The position numbers were made by a program, and so were the translations under genes. A DNA stretch of 64,000 nt from Deltaproteobacteria bacterium (GTDB taxonomy: Bacteria; Myxococcota; Myxococcia; Myxococcales; SZAS-1). The notes beneath the pieces were generated by a model. The model saw only the letters and a list, made by a program, of their open reading frames with translations. It ran no database searches and was not told where the DNA came from. The stretch spans positions 124,001 through 188,000 of the forward strand of contig JAFEBB010000001.1 in assembly GCA_018266075.1 (NCBI GenBank), read 5' to 3'. Shown one piece after another: positions 60,177 through 64,000 of this stretch (position 1 is its first letter; the number at the start of each line of letters is the position of its first letter).

Positions 60177-60932
60177 GTTTGGATCATCGGTAACGGAGCT
60201 CTGTCCGGTCGTTGCGCGGCTGGGACTGACCTGCCGGCTTCGATGCGCTCCACGCCGCACGGTCCGCTCCGGCTGGCGACGCCTGCCCAGGCTTTGCGCA
60301 CACGCGCGCTCGTGCGCGAGGCCCCCGCCCCCCACCCGCCCCACCTCCCCCGCTCCGCGCGCACCCTACCCCGGGCGTCCGACATCCCTCGGCGGTGCTC
60401 GGTAGGCGTCGCCCCTCGGCGAAAGAGCCGCCCCGGCTCCCCGGTCCCGCCCCCCGCTCCCCCCATTCCGCGGATTCCTCCGCCTCGTTCATTCGATCGT
60501 CCAACGGGAGCGTCGCCCCCACCCACGGACCCTTCGAGTGAACGCCTCTTTCATTCGACTGGGCCCGACCCAGCCTCGGAATGGTCCTCACGAGCCACTC
60601 GAATGAACACCTCATTCATTCCAGTCTTCGCCCCGGAGCATCGAGCGCTTTGGCTCCACCTGGCGATTGCTCGTCGCGTTCATTCGATGAAGCGCTCCTG
60701 AGCATTGGAATGCTCGGCGACACCCTTCTCGTCTGGCGAGGCCGTCGAGCGGCACACGCCAGGCGTGGGTCGGCCACTCCACAATGCGGCCACGTCCACT
60801 GTGAAGTTTCTCCGTGTCTTCCCCGACTCGACACTTTCGAAGTCGGCCAGGCTTCACACTTTCCCCGCCTCGATTGAGCTGCGCCCCGGCGCTCGGGCAC
60901 CCTCGCCGCGTCTCACATCCCAGGAGCCGCAC
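60177..60932. repeat. Gene-free stretch with C-rich DNA and a repeated TTCATTCGA motif
   Basis: About 750 bases without a supported gene. 60310-60480 is strongly C-biased on the plus strand. TTCATTCGA occurs at 60488-60496, 60550-60558 and 60679-60687, once inverted at 60599-60607, with a near copy TTCATTCCA at 60615-60623. Confidence 0.6.
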
Positions 60933-61592
60933 ATGTCCACGCACAAGTCCCCGAATGTGAAGTCCAACACCGCCGTCCTCGAGCTCGAGGTGGCCGAGCG
61001 CAACCTCGTCGCCGGGGAGTCCCGCGAGGAGCCCGTCGGCATCATCACCGCGCAAGACGTCGAGGAGCTGCACAAGGAGCACATCCCGCCCGAGGTGCCC
61101 AAGAACCCGCCCCGCGGCATGGGCGACTGGTTCACCGCCGACGTGAAGCGCACCCTCAACACCTCGGCCGTCCGCGGGTACTTTGGAACCCGGGTGGACA
61201 TGTCCAAGCTGCTCCATGCCGAGCAGCGCTACACGCGGTTCGACGACATGCGCACCCGCATTGAAAACACCGCCGCGGTGGTGGCGCAGATCTGCGCGCC
61301 CGACGGGCAATACATCGAAGATCAAATTGGCAAGATCATGAATGACTGGGATGACCTCACCGTCGCCCTGCCGCGCGAGGCCCTGGCATTGGAGCCCTTG
61401 CACACTGCGTGGATGGCCGCGCACCCGGGTCGGAAGGCGACCAAGGCGACGAAGAACAACAAGTCGACTGCGACCGAGGGAGAGAGCGCCCGGAGCGCGA
61501 CGACTTCTGGTGCGAGCGCCAGCGGTTCGACGCCGACCACCCAAGCGCCGGGTGTGGACACCGTCGAGGCGGCGAACACGAAGTCACACTGA
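60933..61592 (+). CDS. Hypothetical protein with low-complexity tail
   Basis: 219 residues. CAGGAG precedes the ATG at 60933. Residues 1-160 are a helical, charged domain (VLELEVAERNLVAGE, MSKLLHAEQRYTRFDDMRTRIENTA, DQIGKIMNDWDDLTVALP) without a recognised family or signal peptide. Residues about 165-219 are a Ser/Thr/Ala/Lys tail. It stands alone between gene-poor DNA and the inverted-repeat element. Confidence 0.6.
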   Translation: MSTHKSPNVKSNTAVLELEVAERNLVAGESREEPVGIITAQDVEELHKEHIPPEVPKNPPRGMGDWFTADVKRTLNTSAVRGYFGTRVDMSKLLHAEQRYTRFDDMRTRIENTAAVVAQICAPDGQYIEDQIGKIMNDWDDLTVALPREALALEPLHTAWMAAHPGRKATKATKNNKSTATEGESARSATTSGASASGSTPTTQAPGVDTVEAANTKSH

Positions 61593-61744
61593 TCAGAACC
61601 CCAGGCCCGGCCCCTTCTTCATATTTCTCATGGAGAAGGGGAGTCCGGGTGCATGAAGCCGAGTCACCGTTGGAGTCGGCGAGGGCTGGAGGACGAGGCC
61701 CGAGGCGAGGTGGGAGTTTGCGGCAAGGCCGGGGCGAGCTCAGC

Positions 61745-62140
61745 GTCGAGCTGAGTCCAGTCCGGTTCACCGCGTTCGCCGAGGACGTGAAGCGGGTTCA
61801 CCCGGTCCAATTTTTGAACAGAAACAGGGAGGCGCCCCCGGGCCTCGCTGCGCTCGGGCGTGGGGGCGGGATGTTCGAGGCGCTCCTGAGAAGCGAGGGC
61901 GCGTTCTTGTGGCTTTTGAGGGGGAACGCATTTTCATCCCCAAAAGCAAAAGCTGTCGAAGCAGGCGTCTTCGCAGCGAACGAACACCGTGCCTCCGCGC
62001 ACGAGCGCAGCGAGGCGTTCGGCGCCATGGCGCAATCACCTCCGAGGGGGTGCTGGGGATTTCCCCACAAAAATTGGACTGGGTGAACCCGCTTCACGTC
62101 CTCGTCGACTCCGGTGAACCTGCGGAGCTCAGTTCCGCGC
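61745..62140. repeat. Element flanked by a long inverted repeat
   Basis: The left arm (about 61745-61816) and the right arm (about 62068-62140, inverted) match over some 70 bases. The core GAGGACGTGAAGCGGGTT followed by CACCC(G/A)GTCCAATTTTTG is nearly perfect. Between them lie about 250 bases with further mirrored short stretches (CCTCGCTGCGCTCG; AACGCATTTTC). There is no transposase. It resembles a MITE or two diverged copies of a dispersed repeat in opposite orientation. Confidence 0.65.
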
Positions 62141-62168
62141 CCAGCTCGCTCCTGCCTCGTCGCGAGCT

Positions 62169-62636
62169 TCAGCCGCACGTCTCGGGCTTGACCTCGGACG
62201 TCACCTCGAATGCCGGCTGCGACTCCGGCACGACGCGCTCGAAGAGGGAGTGCGCAACCATCCCCACGGCCATCGCGGCCACGAAGAGCAGCGCCGCAGG
62301 GCAGCCCGCACCGAAGGCGACGATCCCCGGGCCCGGGCAGAAGCCGCCCAGTCCCCAGCCGATGCCGAAGATCGCCGCGCCTGTCACGAGCCGCGTGTCG
62401 ATGCCACGCGCAGCCGGCTCGGCGAATGAGGCGGCGAGCAGCGGTCGCTTGGGCGCGAGCAGACGCATCACCGCCAGCACCGCCAGCCCGGAGCCCATCA
62501 CCAGCGCCAGGCTCGGGTCCCAGCTGCCGGTGACGTCGAGGAAGGCGAGGATGTTGGCGGGCAGGGTCATGCCCGAGACCGCGAGCCCCACGGCGAAAAG
62601 GAGCCCACTCGCAAACGCCACGATCAGGTTCTTCAC
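62169..62636 (-). CDS. YeeE/YedE-type sulfur transporter, second half (DUF6691-like)
   Basis: 155 residues. The GTG start overlaps the stop of the first half (GTGA). It has four or so membrane segments (LIVAFASGLLFAVGLAVSGM, GAAIFGIGWGLGGFCPGPGI, AALLFVAAMAVGMVAHSLF) and Cys in GGFCPGPG and GAGCPAALL, as in the second repeat of YeeE proteins. The polar tail holds a final Cys. With the upstream subunit it should form one pore for a sulfur species such as thiosulfate. Confidence 0.85.
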   Translation of the reverse strand: MKNLIVAFASGLLFAVGLAVSGMTLPANILAFLDVTGSWDPSLALVMGSGLAVLAVMRLLAPKRPLLAASFAEPAARGIDTRLVTGAAIFGIGWGLGGFCPGPGIVAFGAGCPAALLFVAAMAVGMVAHSLFERVVPESQPAFEVTSEVKPETCG

Positions 62637-63076
62637 GCGGCACCTCCCAGCGCGTGCCGCAGCACGAAGACGGCCACCATCCCCAGCGCCATGAACACCA
62701 GCGTGGCCACGATGGAGCGCCCCGAGAGCCGACTGATGCCACAGAGCCCGTGGCCGCTGGTGCAGCCGCTGCCGAGCCGCGTCCCGAAGCCGACGAGCAA
62801 TCCCGAGGCGATGAGCAGCGCGCTCGAGTGCGGCACGTCCCAAGTGAAGAAGCGCGGCGCGAGCCGGCTCAGCACCAGACCGCCGAGCGCGAGCCCGCCG
62901 AGGAAGGCGCTGCGCCAGGGCAGGTCCGGGCGATCGAGCTCCAGCACGCCGCCGAAGATCCCGCTGATGCCCGCGGCGCGACCGTTGAGCACCCACAGGC
63001 CCGCGACCGCCAGGCCGGTGAGCACGCCTCCCACGGCCGCCGGGACCAGGTGAGATGTAACCGTTGGGTTGAGCAT
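62633..63076 (-). CDS. YeeE/YedE-type sulfur transporter, first half
   Basis: 147 residues from ATG 63076 (AGGAG at 8 bases). It has membrane segments AAVGGVLTGLAVAGLWVLNG, FLGGLALGGLVLSRL, SSALLIASGLLVGFG and IVATLVFMALGMVAVFVL. The family signature is GTRLGSGCTSGHGLCGISRLS, with the Cys used in YeeE/TsuA to pass thiosulfate. Single-chain YeeE proteins are about twice this length; here two genes encode the halves. It is expressed after a Cys leader peptide. Confidence 0.88.
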   Translation of the reverse strand: MLNPTVTSHLVPAAVGGVLTGLAVAGLWVLNGRAAGISGIFGGVLELDRPDLPWRSAFLGGLALGGLVLSRLAPRFFTWDVPHSSALLIASGLLVGFGTRLGSGCTSGHGLCGISRLSGRSIVATLVFMALGMVAVFVLRHALGGAA

Positions 63077-63089
63077 CGATTCGACTCCT

Positions 63090-63128
63090 GAAACGCAGAA
63101 GGCCCGCCTCCTCGTGGGTGGCGGGCCT
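63090..63128 (-). terminator. Attenuator hairpin of the YeeE operon leader
   Basis: On the minus strand AGGCCCGCC (63128-63120) and GGCGGGCCT (63108-63100) pair over 9 bp with an 11-base loop, followed by TCTGCGTTTC. The stem and the AGGAGGCGGGCCTTCT string match the sir attenuator, but the U-tract is weaker. Confidence 0.72.
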
Positions 63129-63155
63129 CGGGGTCCTTCGGGATTCGCTTTGCGG

Positions 63156-63260
63156 TTACGCGAAAGGTCCCGATGCCCGGCCCGCCGGCCAGCAACAGAG
63201 ACACGCACAGCAGCGACAAGCCGCGGTGGAGCCCTTGCTGGTGGCGGAAACGGGAGTCAT
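63156..63260 (-). CDS. Cysteine-rich leader peptide of the YeeE operon
   Basis: 34 codons plus TAA. It begins MTPVSATSKGSTAA, has CRCCACLCC at residues 15-23 and ends WPAGRASGPFA. It aligns without gaps to the sir leader: VSATS, TAAC, CAC, CC, PAGRA, G and FA are shared. Six of nine central codons are Cys. There is no Shine-Dalgarno, and the ATG is 11 bases from the -10. The same reading as for the sir leader applies, namely a sensor of cysteine supply. Confidence 0.87.
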   Translation of the reverse strand: MTPVSATSKGSTAACRCCACLCCWPAGRASGPFA

Positions 63261-63271
63261 CGGTTGCTCAA

Positions 63272-63301
63272 AGGCTAGGTGGCGCGTCGGCCTGGCGTCA
63301 A
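63272..63301 (-). promoter_or_regulatory. Sigma-70-type promoter of the YeeE operon
   Basis: TTGACG (63301-63296), 18-base spacer, TAGCCT (63277-63272), then 11 bases to the leader ATG. This is the same geometry as the sir promoter. Confidence 0.68.
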
Positions 63302-63348
63302 GCTGCCCCGCTGAAGGCCTTGTTCCACAAGGGTTTGCGGGCTTCGGC

Positions 63349-64000
63349 TCACAGCGGCAACACGCCTTCGGCCGCCTCCATCAGCTTGAGGCGACGCTGG
63401 GTGATCGGGCTGGAGCCGTCGATGAGCGCCTTGGTCTCCTCGAGCACGCGCGCGAGCGGGAAGCGCTGCACGGAAGGATCGAGCGTCTTCGTGCCGCCCT
63501 CGACCTGGGGCTGCCACGAGACCATCTCGTCGGTGCAGCCCGAGAGCAGCGCGCTCACCGCGCCGAGCGCGAGGCGGCTCGCGACCATGCGGTCGAGGAA
63601 GCTCGGGTTGCCGCCGCGCACCACGTGCCCCAGCACCGTGCCGCGGATGTCGACGCCGAGGTCTTTGATCTTCTCATCCACCTCGCGCACCAGCTTCGTG
63701 CACGGCACCTCCACGCCCTCGGCCTTGATGATCAGCACGCGCCGCTTGCCGCGCTCGGCGAAGGCGTGCCGCACCAGCTTCACCGTCGCCTCCACGATCT
63801 CCGACTCGGCGCGCCCCTGCTCGCGGATGAGCGCGGCGTCGGCGCCGGCGGCGATGGCGCTGGCCATGGCGAGGTAGCCGCAGTCGCGGCCCATCACCTC
63901 GACCACGAAGGCGCGCTTGTGGGCGCGCGCGGTGTCGGCGATGCGGTCGCAGGCCTGGACGATGGTGTTGAGCGCGGTGTCCACGCCGAGGCAGGTGGAG
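63349..64000 (-). CDS. pfkA: 6-phosphofructokinase, 3' part
   Basis: The last 217 residues; the 5' end is beyond the right edge. LGVDTALNTIVQACD is the fructose-6-phosphate site region, FVVEVMGRDCGYLAMASAIAAGAD is the MGR motif that binds substrate, and ILGHVVRGGNPSFLDR-like TVLGHVVRGGNPSFLDR is the family QRGG-type block. It phosphorylates fructose-6-phosphate in glycolysis. ATP versus pyrophosphate use is decided in the missing N-terminal part. About 90 bases separate it from the leader promoter. Confidence 0.88.
   Translation of the reverse strand, partial: STCLGVDTALNTIVQACDRIADTARAHKRAFVVEVMGRDCGYLAMASAIAAGADAALIREQGRAESEIVEATVKLVRHAFAERGKRRVLIIKAEGVEVPCTKLVREVDEKIKDLGVDIRGTVLGHVVRGGNPSFLDRMVASRLALGAVSALLSGCTDEMVSWQPQVEGGTKTLDPSVQRFPLARVLEETKALIDGSSPITQRRLKLMEAAEGVLPL

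Noticed and set aside
60310-60480. C-rich stretch as an i-motif/G-quadruplex control site
   Set aside because: C-runs are irregular and interrupted; nothing ties them to a promoter.
61409-62086. ORF containing EDVKRVHPVQFL as a conserved protein
   Set aside because: The peptide is the translation of the inverted-repeat arm and appears on both strands.
62633-63219. Longer YeeE start reaching into the leader region
   Set aside because: The extension translates the attenuator hairpin and leader in a wrong frame. The ATG at 63076 has a good ribosome site and the normal YeeE N-terminus.

Overview
The window is high-GC DNA densely packed with genes on both strands. Its most telling trait is a series of secreted lipoproteins in which a lipobox cysteine is followed by a long Ser/Thr/Gly linker and then Cys-rich or beta-propeller domains. 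One carries a Myxococcus-type Cys-rich repeat (CGNGVLDPGEECDD). This, the lack of operon order known from enteric bacteria, and the codon use point to a chromosome of the Myxococcota (former Deltaproteobacteria). No rRNA, convincing tRNA, CRISPR array, insertion sequence or prophage was seen.

Layout. 0-31 kb is mostly core and housekeeping content: PEP synthase, an aldehyde dehydrogenase, MsrA, an M3 oligopeptidase, a ParB-like protein with a HAD phosphatase, a TMTC-like membrane protein with TPRs, a GH25 muramidase-like protein, and a tight operon of leucyl-transferase (Bpt), a lipoprotein and threonylcarbamoyl-AMP synthase. These alternate with lipoproteins. 31-47 kb holds an aminotransferase, a glycogen debranching enzyme, a GNAT protein, an operon with two SPFH/band-7 proteins (a third SPFH protein lies at 30 kb), PlsC and a LysM murein endopeptidase. 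47.5-56.5 kb is a sulfur-assimilation locus. 58.2-60.9 kb is a lower-GC, gene-poor accessory stretch with small orphan genes, a repeated 9-mer and C-rich DNA. 61.7-62.1 kb is an inverted-repeat element. 62.2-63.3 kb is a two-gene YeeE/YedE transporter operon, followed by the 3' part of a phosphofructokinase gene.

How the sulfur genes work together. Seven minus-strand genes run sir-cysH-tauE-sirC-cobA-cysD-cysN, five of the six junctions overlapping by 1 or 4 bases. CysD/CysN make APS. CysH has the CC...CxxC signature of iron-sulfur APS reductases, so APS kinase is not needed, and CysN carries what looks like an eroded kinase tail without a P-loop. Sir reduces sulfite using siroheme made by CobA and SirC. 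A cysteine synthase-rhodanese fusion lies just upstream and would fix the sulfide.

The main discovery candidate is regulatory. Upstream of sir there is a 34-codon ORF with eight Cys codons in a nine-codon run, followed by a GC-rich hairpin and a U-tract. Upstream of the YeeE operon there is a second 34-codon ORF of the same design, with six Cys codons in the same interval, the same start-proximal and end-proximal residues, the same promoter geometry (TTGACG, 18-base spacer, -10, 11 bases to ATG) and the same hairpin. In both leaders the codons just after the Cys run (Pro-Ala-Gly) spell GGCGGG, which can pair with the 5' arm of the terminator. This is a classical attenuation layout. It implies a cysteine-responsive regulon joining sulfate assimilation to a YeeE-type sulfur importer.
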